Assembly (NCBI GenBank): GCA_035236585.1
Contig: CP141135.1
Location: 61,844,190 to 61,908,189, forward strand
DNA: 64,000 bases
Origin: Warburgia ugandensis
Taxonomy: Eukaryota > Streptophyta > Magnoliopsida > Canellales > Canellaceae
Direction of reading: 5' to 3'
The translations under genes and the position numbers were made by a program. How positions within the stretch are numbered: the stretch's first letter is position 1; every line of letters starts with the position of its first letter. The notes under the pieces are model-generated. The model did no database searches, was not told the origin of the DNA, and was given only the letters and a program-made list of their open reading frames with translations. Positions 47,652-59,930 of this stretch are shown here, piece by piece.

Positions 47652-50613
47652 ATACTCGTGTTCTAGTGCTTGTGCTGCAGTTAAATGCTTCCGAGGGTCA
47701 TATACGCAAGGAAGGAAATATAAACAATCACAAACTGATTAACAAGAAATAGGATTAGCTAGATAACAGGAAATACATAATCAGCAACTCAAATATTAAA
47801 ATCAAATTCAGAAACAAGTTATCTGCTGTGTCAGATAAGTTTAATAAATCTGGAAATAAAACAGGCTGTTAGAAGCAATATATCACGTCAGGTGAGCTTC
47901 TTGAAATATGAGAACATATTAATGGAGAAGGCAATAGCCAAATGAAGCTCTTCCATAAGGAAAGAACCTCAAAAGAAAAGACCCAAAAAGAGATAGGGGG
48001 GAGAAGAAAACCATAAGAAAAGCAAGAGGAGAATTGGGGGAAGAGTGCCCCAACCAAACAAGAATTATATCACCCCAGAAGCATCTATATAAAATGAAAA
48101 CCAGACAAACCAGAAAAGCATGAAACGGGTGTATAATTAAGAATTTGTCAATTTTATTCTGAAACAGAACCAGCATTTCTACTTATAAAGAAGTGAGAAA
48201 AGGAGAGCCCAGAATTTCCAAGAAAAATTCCTCTTATCACTAATGCCAGAGAAAGCCTGAAGGTAAATACAACATGTCATTCATCTAATTCCTGATGAGA
48301 TAACAAACTTATTTAACCAAAAAAATTAGCCATCAAGTTATTTGACTAGATCCATTCACACATTAATGATTTAAGAATCCATCACATAAACAAGTTATAT
48401 ATGATTCTCCAATGGACCTTGTACGTGCACCAATATAAATGATGGTTGACGCAGAAAATCTTCTTTATGTAAGTCTTAATTGACTTTCATAAACACATTA
48501 GCAGGAAGCTACAGCTAGTTAGCTCGATTTCATATTTTCATGGTTCCACAATGGTCAAATACTTGTAGACAAAGACAGAAAAGATGTAGCAGTCTCATTA
48601 ACTTGTAAAGTCTTACATACTCTAGCATCTTTGAGAGAAGATCACATGCAGGACTTTTCTGAGAGAGATGAACAACACTATAGAGACCAGGATTGTCACT
48701 GTAAGAAGCACGCATAGTAAAAAGAACATCTTATTAGTACTTCAACAATGAACAAGAAAAGAGTGATGAAGTAAAGAGAGGATAAGAATGACACCATGAT
48801 GCACTAAATGTCACCAACAAAGTACTTTCTTCAGTTTTTTTTTTTTCGATTTTGTTTTCTTTTTGACAATAGCAAGTAAGGCTCTGATGTCTTTTATGAG
48901 ATGGAAAAGAATAGAACTTACTACTTATTCCCTTGTATATGTTGTTGATCTGATTGCCAGTGTGGAAGATTCCCAAGTGTAGGACACTTTTCTTGCGTAC
49001 GATGCCCTACAGTAAGGATATCTCACAACAAGTTGCAGTAAAGAAACCCCAACAAAGAAAAGTAGGACAAGGACTGCTGTCCTACCTAAGGCCTTAAATA
49101 TCTTGTCCAGTTGGTCAAGCTACAAGAGTTATAATATATAGTTAAAAGGCAACCTTTAGAAAAAATTAAATACATAAGTAAATTACGCCTCACAATTTTT
49201 CTCTAATAGAAAAATTAAATATTCTGGAATAGATACACTTATAGCTAAAATTACACTAGTACCTGAAAGGGATTGGGTGTGGCTTTGACTTCTACCCCTT
49301 GAAACAGTGGCTTCAAAGTTAGTAGCTCAGCAAAAATACATCCAACAGCCCACATATCTAATACAAACTAAGGAGGCAATACACTCAGAGGAACACTCAT
49401 TAATCAGTATTGACAGTTAACATAGGAAAACAATATAGGAACTAATTTCCCACAACATCACAAGAAAAGATTTGTCTAACAGGATACCAACAGCATTTGT
49501 GTAATGCTTGGCACCAAGCAGTAGCTCTGGTGCACAATACCAAATAGTGACCACAACCTGTCAGTAAGAAGTGTGCCATATATCAGCTCGCAATTGAGTA
49601 AATTGCCACACAGTGCAAACAATCTGATGACAAGGAAGTGTGAAATACATGAGCACATGAACTAATCTGCCTCTGTTACTCCATAAATCTGCTGAAGGGC
49701 TAGTTGATGTTTCCACAAATGGGTGGAACTCTTTTCAATATATAGGTAAGGGTCCAAACCAGTGCAAGAGGCAATAAGATAGAGTGCTGAGCCCGTATAA
49801 TATTGTAAACAATGAAAAGCTTTTATTTTGGTCTGAATTATAAGAAGAAAACAAGACTAATACTTCTCACATGAAAAAAAACTGCATTCAGGCCTTTTGT
49901 GCAGAAATTCCTCCTAGAAGATATTACCACCTATGATATGAAACACCAATTTAAACTTTTATTGAAAAGACCAGCATAAACTCACCACAAGACTGAAAGA
50001 TCAAGTAAGAGCAAAAACAAGCTACTCTAAAGTGATGAGAATAGAATACTATGCTCCATTTTCAGATAAGGGCTGGCTTCAAGGGAGCTTGGTATATTCT
50101 AGCGAGTCCAAAATCAGCAATTTTTACAACTCATTGTTCATCTCCCTCACCCATAACCTGGCCACAAATGTTTAAATAACCATGCAGATATGCCAAGTTG
50201 TTTGAATTATAGAACGCATATCAATGACAAAATCCAAACTAATCAGATAAACTAAAATAGCTGCAGCAAGATGTAAGATCCATACCAAGATGTTAGAAGG
50301 TTTCAGATCTCGATGTACAATCCAGTTACTGCAACCGAGAACTCCCAACAGGTAAAATTTGAGCTATCAAGCTATATTGCTTGCTGTAATAAATGCAAAA
50401 TGACAATGCTATAGATGGTACCAAATTTCATATTTAGTAAGATGCTTATATATGTGCAAACACAGACAGCAAGCTTGGACAGGACACCTGAAACAACTGA
50501 AGTGTTTACCTGTGAAGATAATTCAGCCCATTTAGTAGCTGCCAGAGCAATGACTTAACTGTGTACTGATTAATGGACTGATTGACCTTCTCTCTGTGAT
50601 GCCTGATAATTTC

Positions 50614-50931
50614 CTGCAACAAAGAAACATGAACTTGTAACCAGAGCATTTATCTGAACTTCTTCTCTTTATATCAATGTAACATGCAGTAACAGTCATC
50701 AATGTAATAGAACTTTGTTGTGAATCAAAGAAGAAAGCATTCAGATGATCTATTCAACTCTCATATGGCACTTCCATAGAGGAAGGAAATGGAAGGCCTT
50801 GAATTGATACTAATAATCCAGACTATATCATGAACAATGTCCAAAAATGATGCTTTTAGTGGGATCTGATGCCTAACAAGTAATTGATACCAATGTAAAT
50901 ATTAAAGGTGTCGATTTTGGGAGTGAAAAAC
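50614..50931. other. CDKE intron 2, right part
   Basis: AT-rich intron, no recognised element until the target duplication at 50914. Confidence 0.4.
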
Positions 50932-51287
50932 TCCGCCAATGCCAGTCCCAAGCCTGGATGAAAAAGGAGGAGGGTCTTGCGTCAGGTGCCAGCCAGCAAT
51001 GGAGAAGTTGAAGATGATTTTGTTATTTCTTTCTCATAAATGAATATGCATTTGTATATTAGTTTGTGAGGAAGAAATGAAAATCATCTCCAGCTTCTTA
51101 AAATATGGCAACCCTTGCGTCAAGTGCCAGCCGGCAAGGGTGAAGCTGAAGATAATTTTGTTATTTCTTTTTTGCTTGCAAATGAATATGCATTTATATA
51201 TTAGTTTGTAAGGAAGAAATGAAAATCATCCTCAACTTCTTAAAACTATCCCCTAATTGGGATAAGGTCTTGATAATGATGATGATC
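50932..51287 (+). mobile_element. 356-bp non-autonomous element with LINE-like ends
   Basis: ATTTTGGGAGTGAAAAAC (50914-50931) and ATTTTGGTAGTGAAAAAC (51288-51305) form an 18-bp target duplication with one change. The left part (CCAGTCCCAAGCCTGGATGA, AAAGGAGGAGGG) resembles RTE-type LINE leaders. The right end, CCTAATTGGGATAAGGTCTT plus a GAT repeat, is the LINE 3' end seen in reverse at 44165 and 54723. In between are two copies (about 50974-51107 and 51115-51245) of a 130-bp unit starting TTGCGTCA-GTGCCAGCC. Each unit is a short foldback (GATGATTTT against GAAAATCATC). No coding capacity. Confidence 0.8.
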
Positions 51288-51305
51288 ATTTTGGTAGTGA
51301 AAAAC

Positions 51306-51688
51306 ATGGTTGTACAAATAATTTAACCCTTTAATTCACCCTGCAGACTGGAGAATATGAGAATAGACAGATAGGAAACAGAGAAACTAATGCCAATTCT
51401 CCATGGGAGAACAGTTATTGCATGAGAAAATATAGAAAGATAGTTCCTGAATCAGCTTTTGGCACTGGAGTACAGGCTTGGAGTCTTCAGGTAAAGTTGA
51501 AGACGCATTTTTCCATGATGATCTTTCAGAAGTAAACCAAAGGGAAGCTCCTCTTCCTTTCAGGAGGCAAAGATTGCAAGGGAAGGTACAGAAGATGTAC
51601 GCTGATGCTTGAGTGACAGAAGCACCCTCATGAGGGAGGCCCCGTGTTCCAAAGAGGTTCTCAGGTTTTTGTCTGCCCAAATCAACTA
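51306..51688. other. CDKE intron 2, middle
   Basis: No recognised element apart from the SINE target copy at its right end. Confidence 0.4.
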
Positions 51689-51873
51689 AAAAAAGGGCAG
51701 CCCCGGTGCACAAAGCTGCCATATATGCAGGGTACGGGCAAGGGGCGGACCACAAGGGTCTATAGTATGCAGCCTTACCTTGCATTTTTGCAAGAGGCTG
51801 TTTCCACGACTTGAACCTGTGACCTCAAGGTCACATGACGACAACTCTACCATTGCGCCAAGGCTCCCCTTCT
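51689..51873 (-). mobile_element. Au SINE with 18-bp target duplication
   Basis: GTCTGCCCAAATCAACTA lies at 51671-51688 and 51874-51891. Full-length in reverse, with intact A and B box regions apart from a few changes. Confidence 0.95.
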
Positions 51874-51891
51874 GTCTGCCCAAATCAACTA

Positions 51892-54269
51892 ATGCATCCA
51901 AAAAGCATGCAAATAAAGTTTCATCAAAAGAGCTGGTTAAAAGACATAATTGCCGTTGCATACGGCCAAACAGTTATAATTGCTGTTGCATACGGCCAAA
52001 TAGTTCTTATTGGAGATTACTTAGAAACTGTCCCTTCTCTCCAGGGATTTTAGCTGAGAAGAAAGATTGGAATAAAAGATCTAGGACATGCAAGTATTGT
52101 TTATTGGCTACCAGTTACTTGATAAGAAGTGTCATTATATATAACAAGAAGGTCCAGCACTGCTACAGAAAAAATAAAAAATGTTTTAGTGCAAACCCTT
52201 CTAAAGACCTGTATCCCAACAGGTTAAAAGAGTTGTTAGAAGGCTTTTAAGGATGCACCAGATATTAGTTAGAAAAGCATCTACCTCAAATGTTTTAGTG
52301 CAAACCCTTCTAAAGACCTGTATCCCAGATTTAGCTTCCGATTTTGGGGAGCAGTAAAAGCACAAAAGCTTGGACAATATACTTTTCACGGGCAATGCCT
52401 TTAGATACTATCTCTCCTCCCCAAGAGTTATTGTGAGGGGAAAGTTTAATATTAGAAATCTAAGGCAGTTTAGGTATTTTATTGGGGTAGCAGTCTCTTG
52501 ATAGTATCACTTGATTTCTGAGTCTTCATGCCATAAAGGAAATGCACTCCACAAATTTCAGAAAAGCAACAAGAATTAGGGGTGAGAATATCAAGAAAGC
52601 TGTGGAAATCAACCATCAAACAGATCCTGAAATAGAAATTGTTAGAAGGTTAATCAGTCGTCCAGATTTGGCTTTTGCTTCTCACGTAGTGATTTAACAC
52701 ACACCAGAACTAAGTTCCTAATCTTGGAAGGATGTACCAAAATTGGAAGCAGCTCTAGTCTAACAAGAACTGGGAGTTCTGTTCCAGAAACCACAATGAT
52801 AATCTTCAGCTTCTAATTTCTCAGATATTGACTTTGCCAGATCTCATTTTAATAAGATATCTACTACAAGCTACTCCACCTTATAAGTTGGTAATCATGT
52901 GAAATTGATAATAATAATAAAAACAGTTCATGCCTCCTGCATCTAGTATAATAGCAGGATACCTGCAACAGCTCCCTGAAATACTACAGATTCCAAGTGT
53001 TCACTAGAGCTGATTAGTCACAATTGTAAGTTGACTCAATAGATACTCGCATTGGTAAGATCTGGTGCAATACGGACCCCAAAATATGAGAGTTTCATTA
53101 AATACCCAGAATCAGTCCCATCATGGTTCTTAATATCAATAGTTAGTGTATTGGTCAATTCCAGTTAGTAGTTAAAGTTATCCTTTCATGTTCACATGAA
53201 TATGTTAGAAAGGAACAAGACCATTAGCACTGAGTAAAGGCCTTCAAGTGCAGTGGTGCAAGGAGCCTCTCACCTGGATGATCATGGTTAGAGGCTGCTC
53301 ATGGGTGCGTGTTCAACATTCAAGAATAAAAAAATAAAAAACAAGATATTAGCACATTCTGCAATGCGAATGGCTGATCAGCAGATCCTCCCTTTGATCA
53401 GCAGATCTCCCTAATTACTCTGTTTTTAACTGGGGACACCACCTCAATTGTAACCTATTTGTGGATATGCTGACACCACAATTCTAGTGGTGCCTTATGA
53501 ACCTCTGCGAGAAATCTTCTCTTTGGAAAGGCACTTAATCACATCTATGGTGTATTCTACAATAAAAGCTTTTACATAGTATCGATGCATTTAGAATCTG
53601 TGATTTATACAGGCTGAGAGGCTTGGTGATCCATAGTGTTCATCTTTTTGGGCACATTTAGGTCATGAAGAAAAAAATTTCCTTTATTGGACCAGGGCTG
53701 TTATTAGGTGTTGTAGAATAGACAGCTAAAAAGGTGTAAAAGAATGGGAAGAAAATCTTGACTGCCAAATAATTAAGATCATGACATGGTGAAAAACATT
53801 GGATCCATTGCCTGTCCAAGACACAGCATTAAGGATGAATGGTTCAAATCTCAAGTTACAACCGTACAAATGGTACCACCAGCACAAACAAGAACCAAGC
53901 TATCCAAACACCATGACAGTTTAGATAGTGCTGGTACTCTGGATGAGGCTGTTATTTCTTCACTAATCTGGTATAAAACTAAAACCAAGCAATATTAACC
54001 ATGCCATTTCATGAATTTTCAGGCTAAAACTATTTGTGACCATCCTTAAGGAGTCATTCTAGTAGCTTCATCATACAGTACCACATAATCAAATACAAAG
54101 AATATGCATTTCAATTTTCTTCTAAAAAAGAAAAGAAAAGAAAACCAAACATGCATCTCAATTACTTGACACTATTGCCAAAAACATATATGAGTGAAAT
54201 TTAATAGATCCAGCAAAACAGGAGACCAGTAAGGAGGTACAGATAAAAGTAAAAGAAAAGTTAACTTAC
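51892..54269. repeat. CDKE intron 2, left part, with local direct repeats
   Basis: A 40-bp exact repeat occurs at 52179-52218 and 52288-52327, and an imperfect double copy of about 29 bp (GTTGCATACGGCCAAA) at about 51946-52004. No gene or known transposon otherwise. Confidence 0.6.
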
Positions 54270-54380
54270 ATAAAGGTAATGCTCAGCATAGTCAAATCCC
54301 AGATAGAGTGACATATCAGCATGATTGATGTGTACATTCACAAGTTTGACCACGTTTTCATGAGAAATTTCTTGCAGCAA

Positions 54381-54690
54381 CTGCATACTCAGCAACATAC
54401 CAGAAAGTATGAGAACTAAAGAAGTATCTTTGGAAATGAGACTAGCAAATACACAAAACTACAAGGAACTAAAAAGACTATAGTTAGAAAGCAATAGGTT
54501 ATAACAAAGTATGATGAACAAAGAAGATTATTCTCAGGAAGTAATAGTTTATAAGATACAATATGTTGGGGAAAATGTTTCTGGCAAGATGTACAACTAA
54601 ATTGCATTAAGGACGTCTTAACTGAAAAACGATATACAGCCGAAGAACTGACAAGGGGATGGACATATTACCCTCTACATTCTATTTATA
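54381..54690. other. CDKE intron 1, right end
   Basis: No recognised element; contains the acceptor TATGCAG used by exon 2. Confidence 0.4.
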
Positions 54691-54722
54691 TCTTTATCTG
54701 TATGAATGCTAACTATTTATCT

Positions 54723-55208
54723 CATCATCATCATCATCATCAAGACCTTATCCCAATTAAGGGTCGGCCACATGAATCTTATTCCTCCATTCCTCTCTAT
54801 TAAGTACCATGGCTTTATTTAGTCCCAAAGTGCTTAAATCTTTCCTCACCACTTCTATCCGTGTTCTTTTGGGCCTTCCCCTTGCCCTTTTAGAACCTTC
54901 TACTTGTATTGCCTCACTCCTAACCGGTGCCGTTGTTGGTCTCCTTTAAACATGTCCAAACCATCTAAGTCTAATCTCCCTCATCTTGTTACCTATTGGT
55001 GCTACCCCTAAATATCCTCTAATATTTTCATTTCTAATTTTATCCTTTCTTGTCTTACCACTCATCCATCTCAACATCCTCATTTCTGCGACGCTCATCC
55101 TATGAGCATGATGTTTCGTAACTGCCTAATACTCTGATCCATAGAGCATGGCCGGCCTTATGGCCATCCTATAGAATTTTCCTATAGAATTGGTGGCTAT
55201 AGAATTTT
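54723..55208 (-). mobile_element. 5'-truncated RTE LINE, 486 bp, 32-bp target duplication
   Basis: A 32-bp exact duplication flanks it at 54691-54722 and 55209-55240 (starts TCTTTATCTG, ends TATTTATCT). The body starts with a CAT repeat and aligns with 13771-14190 of the large LINE. A short scrambled end near 55170-55200 repeats CTATAGAATT. Long target duplications are usual for this kind of LINE. Confidence 0.93.
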
Positions 55209-55240
55209 TCTTTATCTGTATGAATGCTAACTATTTATCT

Positions 55241-58179
55241 ATTTGTCTATCCATATACTTGTCTATCCACTATCTTTCTATCTACATTTATAAATACCAT
55301 AAGTACTACGAAATCCATGCGTCTCATGCATAGTCTCTCTGCTCACAAGCGTGTGAAGAAAATGCTCACAAGTGTGTGAAGAAGTCGATGCACATTTTCG
55401 TATGCATAGTGAATTCGTTTCAAGGATCTAAGCCATTCATCTTGTTCGGTATGGCTTGGATAGGCTAGATACCAAATTTCAAGCCCACCTGATACTTCTT
55501 GCATATGTTTCTATGAGTCGAAAATAATAGCCACTAGTGGTTATGATCATTCAAATGCATTGATTTCTCATGCTACCATTCTTTGGTACACTGAATAAGA
55601 TGAAAGGTTCAAATCATCCAAACAAATCACAATGCATAAAAAATGGGGTGTTAACTTCTTTCATGCCCTTGAGTGTTAACTACTGCCTGGACTCAAATAC
55701 AAATCTACAAGAAGGTAGAACTTGCCTCTCAACTATATTTTCTTACTAACCCCTAAACCAAGCAGTTGATCACATAATCCCTTCCCTGATGCATGTCTAT
55801 ACGATCAAATGCAATTGCTTCTTTGCAAAAGTCTACAATCACATTAAGAGACTTTCCTAGTATCCAGTGGTCACTACTTTCTAAGGCTGCTCATCTTAGC
55901 ATTGTTACATGTCACTTTAATGCATGTAACATAATTCCATAAGAAATTTATTTCAAACAAGACTGCAATGGTGGAACCAATACATGGCTTGTATAGCTCT
56001 GATATTCTTCATTTTTTCCGTGTACAATGTCATGATGATGTCAAAATTTTATTGGCAATTTAAACAGCTAATATACGGAAGTTCAAACATAAAATCATGA
56101 GCAATTGGTTTTATGTTTAGTGTTCAAAAGCTGATGGCCTGTTTGAATGCAAGAAACCACTTTACTGGGGAACCGGTTTTTACTTGTTTTGAAGGTTATA
56201 CTTTGGCTGAAATCTAGTACACCCAGAAACAAGTTCCCCAAGAAAGTTTGAAGTCATCATGACCCATAAAACTCGAGATACCATTTACCTGAAATCAGCT
56301 TGGCAGATCTGAATATGGCAGAAGTTTCAAGTCCTATTAATTCCAAAGGAGCCCCTTTATTTCCAAATTGCCCAAAAGCATTAAGAAATAAGCTGAGCAG
56401 AAAAGCACCTGCAACTTTGTTCTCTGAAACATGTAATACGGCAACTAAAAGAAATAATGCAAAATCACATTGTCCTGATACTTGACAAAAGCTAGTTACA
56501 GTTCCAACCATAATGACCATCAAATGAGGTTGGAAGCATGTGCTTCTCTTGCAAAAGGAACCTCATCCCACTTTCTAAAGAAGTACTACAGTCACACTCT
56601 CAGAAGTGCACCTCAATAATACCCAACTTACCAACATGAAGTTAAAAATGTTGCCCCACATGGAAGAGGTCTCACAATTTTAGTAAGAACATATACAAAT
56701 AAAACCCTAAAAGGCCACCATCCACACTTGACAAGCAAAGTAGCAATGAACAAAGACATGACGTCAATTTCACCAACTAGAAAGGGTGTAACTATTTCAC
56801 CAACAACTCTTTCCCCATAGAACATTTCATGTTTCAATTAATCCCAAGACTTTATCCAACAGAAACGTTAGAGATTCTAGGGATAACATAGGACTTCCAT
56901 ATCCTGACCAAAAATCCATCATCCACTATCAAATATCTGAAAAATGGAATAAGCTATTAGATCCAAAGCTTTATAGAAAGTAGAAAGGAATACAACTCTA
57001 GATGACACATCAACCACTACTCCCTGTTTAATTTAGCTTTTCACCAATGAAAGCTATTCAGCATTCTTCTTGCCTAAGTGCAGCTTCAATCCCTAAAAGA
57101 AACGTCACAGTCAACTTGAATATATTTCTCAAAATTGGTCCTAAAGCAGAGATGCTGATACTTATACTGCATTTCCCTATGCACCCATTCCCATGAACAG
57201 TTTATGCAAAGTATATTGGATTATTAAGTTTTATTCCACCATCATTTTCTATTTTTTTCTTCTCCCACAACTAACTGTTCTATTTGATTTGCTGCCAGGG
57301 ATCAGCAACCTTGAAAAATGCAGGGATATGGACCTATCCCTCTCTCCATTTTCCCATTACTATTCTCACTCTTTGCCTCTGTCATACATCTCTGATATTT
57401 TAAAAGAATATACAAGAGGGCACCTGCTTAGTTCAGCAGCTACTGTCCTTGAATTCATATTGTTAATGGAGAAATGAAACTAATATTCTCTGAAATGTTT
57501 TCAATTCCAGGAAACATCCCCTATTTAATAAAGCTTTCATCCAATCATGAGAAACCCCAACTACTTGTCTAAGAAACAACCAACTTGCTTTCAGGTCTTA
57601 ACAATTATTTCGCAATACAAAGATCAAGCCAACATGTTATTTAACATCATCATTTTCTGTTAAACGAGCCTCTAGACAAGTAAAAGCCGCTTCTAGAGTA
57701 CAATTCCCATCATAATCAAGAGGCTCTTGGCTTATTAAACAAAGAACTTCAGTTGGAAAAGTGGGCAACAACATTAAATATTGGACATTACCTCAATTAG
57801 GATGCCTAAAAAATTGAACATCCTGCAAGAGAGGGTGCTAGTTCCCTAATAAGAAGACAAATACCCAGTACTGTTCAATCCAGCCAGAACCCAGAACAAC
57901 TAGCATTACATTTCCAGTATAGAATTGCTTAGAAATGATTCTGTGACCCAAAAAAATTGCCAAAAACATGTAGGAAACAGTTTTTATCCATATAACAAAG
58001 TACTTAAACACGACCTTAATTGACAAGAAGTCACTATAACAACTACAAACAGCGCTATCTCAAGAAAAATAAAAAACTCAAAATGAAACTGAAATTCAAG
58101 TTAGAATTCAGAAATGAAACAAGTAAACCAAGAAAATGAAGAGGAAAATATACAAATTGGGATTTTAGAAGAAATGTAC
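55241..58179. other. CDKE intron 1, main part
   Basis: AT-rich; open frames at 56300-56485 and 56523-56257 have no known motif. The stretch near 55390-55450 resembles text near 37750, suggesting a dispersed repeat. Confidence 0.4.
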
Positions 58180-58413
58180 CATGATTTCCCTGATGGCGGT
58201 GGGGGAGACGCCATCACCATGTTTGGACTGCTTGAATTTCTTGATGGCGATACACTTGCCCTTGTTGGCCTGTAGCTTGCTCCGTGCCAGAAAGACGAGG
58301 CCGTATGTTCCCTCGCCGATCTTTCCGATAAGATCGTACTGCTGACAACATGCCGGCCGGTTAGGATTGTTGTTATTCCGGCCGGTGCTGCTGTTATTTA
58401 CACCGTCACCCAT

Positions 58414-59469
58414 TTTCTCTTTCCTTCTTGAGATCGATCGATGGCCCGCCAATACAGAAACCCGTTACCAAGAACTTCGCAATTCCTCGTCTTTTTTCCT
58501 TATTGGTTTGTAACACGGCACGCCTGTGCCGGTTCGTGTCGTGTCGCTAGAAGTTTCAAGCGGCATGCTCTCATCTTTTGGAACCTTTAGACGGGAGACA
58601 TACAGTGCAAGGGCATATTTTCATTTGAAGAATATGGGCAGGCAAAAGTATACATTGAGCCTACTTTTTTGGGAAAAATAGTATATGTCATGAACTAATG
58701 AAGGAGCCATGCGAGAAAAATCTGAATCCATCTAACAAACGGGTGGGAGCCTCCAAAGGTAGGCCCCTTTCATGCATAAGTGAGGACTTCTAAGTTTGGA
58801 GGTGTGTTCTTTTAGCATTTTTTTTAGGCACTAATTTTGTCTTGATTGGATGTTCCTAGAACCTTCATTCGAGGATCCTCATTTAGGTTTTCTCGTAAAA
58901 CCGTCTATCATTGGTCTTTGTTGGATTATAACCTGGAAACAAAATATTCATCGCATGAGACCAAAGCCATGTAGTCCAATTGTAGATCTACACATACATT
59001 TTTTTATGTGGGCTAAGGAGTGTCACTTCTTCCTCGATCGAGAAAAGTGCCTTGCTCGATAGCTGGACTCTTTCTCTTACATTAAAAGAAGAGAATTTTG
59101 CTAAAACACCCTTAATCTAGATAATACTTACTAATCAGCTAATAAGAATCTAACAATATTGAATATCAATACCAAAACAAACCTCAAACAGTTAATGCCT
59201 TGTAGTATTTTGAACTATAATTTTACATTTTTTTATTCTATAGCAAAGAATTACTAAGCAAACTATCTAGAAGCAAATCCTAATTCTTAAATTTACTTGA
59301 AACATCTCCAACGACTCGAAAAGTACTACCTCAAACTTCCGGAAAGGCATAATGAAGAGAGATGCCATGATGTGTGGGACTAATGCTGGGCTAGATGCCT
59401 TTTGGATACATTTTTACCCTTTTTTAAAAAAGCATTAATCACACTTGCTAATTTCCAATTCAAGTTCCA
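58414..59469. other. Upstream region of the CDKE copy
   Basis: The first 100 bases are GC-rich, with purines dominating just before the start codon in gene sense (AGAAGGAAAGAGAAA), like a plant 5' untranslated leader. Beyond 58600 it is AT-rich with no recognised gene. Confidence 0.4.
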
Positions 59470-59930
59470 GTGCTGCAACTTCTTCTTTTTCTTTCTCATG
59501 TAAAAATGGTGATATTTACTGGTGCTGACCGTGCTGCCCCACGTCTCTCTGTTTGCGTGTGGCTGCTCTCATCTGCTAGCACTGCTTCCAGACTGTCCTT
59601 GTTTAGTGAAAGGCGAAGACCATCCATCAAAGTGGATACCAGTGGCAAAAGACCCACCGGCATAAAACCTCTATCCACTGTTGTCAGTGGCTCCGATCAG
59701 ATTGTGGGGCATTTGATTTGGGCAGTTATGGATTGTATGTAGGAAATGAAGCTTTCGACTGCTTGGAGACGTCTCCAAGTGGAGAAGCGAAGTGCCTTGC
59801 TGAAGAAGTTTGGGTTGGAAGTAAAAGTGTGCTACGTTAAGGATTATCTGCTTGGTAGAGAGGAAGAAGAGCTTGCGAAGGAGTTATGCATGGTGGAGAC
59901 TGGACGAAGTCGGATGTGGTGATTTTCAGA
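59470..59930 (+). CDS. Unrecognised open region, possibly coding relic
   Basis: GC is higher than in its surroundings. A 90-codon frame (59470-59742) starts MLQLLLFLSHVKMVIFTGAD and ends at TAG. A second frame from 59749 reads MKLSTAWRRLQVEKRSALLK onward to 59919. The opposite strand is also open at 59678-59496, which weakens the case. I recognise no family. Confidence 0.2.

Larger units (their letters stand above)
45404..58413 (-). pseudogene. CDKE1: Cyclin-dependent kinase E (CDK8/HEN3-type), 15 exons, damaged
   Basis: Exons read downward: 58413-58180, 54380-54270, 50613-50510, 50328-50286, 50157-about 50055, 49557-49488, 49357-49263, 49119-49086, 49006-48922, 48698-48617, 47699-47652, 46955-46924, 46682-46577, 45789-45574, 45478-45404. 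The product matches plant CDKE, the Mediator kinase: N-terminus MGDG, glycine loop GKIGEGTYG, lysine in [10 protein letters not shown], catalytic HRDLKPSN, DFGLARIYQAP, and a Q/P/M-rich tail ending KSRRF. Lesions: TGA at 50131-50133 just before VVKIADFG; a 4-bp AGCC duplication near 50069-50078 shifting frame; exon 5 donor GC instead of GT; no AG before exons 11 or 14; WYRAPE is WYCAPE; a DLYE motif reads YLYE. Other junctions still work, so decay is recent. Assembly error could explain single lesions but hardly all of them. Confidence 0.85.

Noticed and set aside
48922-49006. TAG stop at the end of CDKE exon 9
   Set aside because: The exon ends in TA just before a perfect GTAAGTT donor and the next exon supplies the third base, giving Tyr as in the family.
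49488-49557. Loss of the conserved DMW residues after CDKE exon 6
   Set aside because: A phase-1 intron splits the Asp codon; exon 7 restores Asp-Met-Trp.
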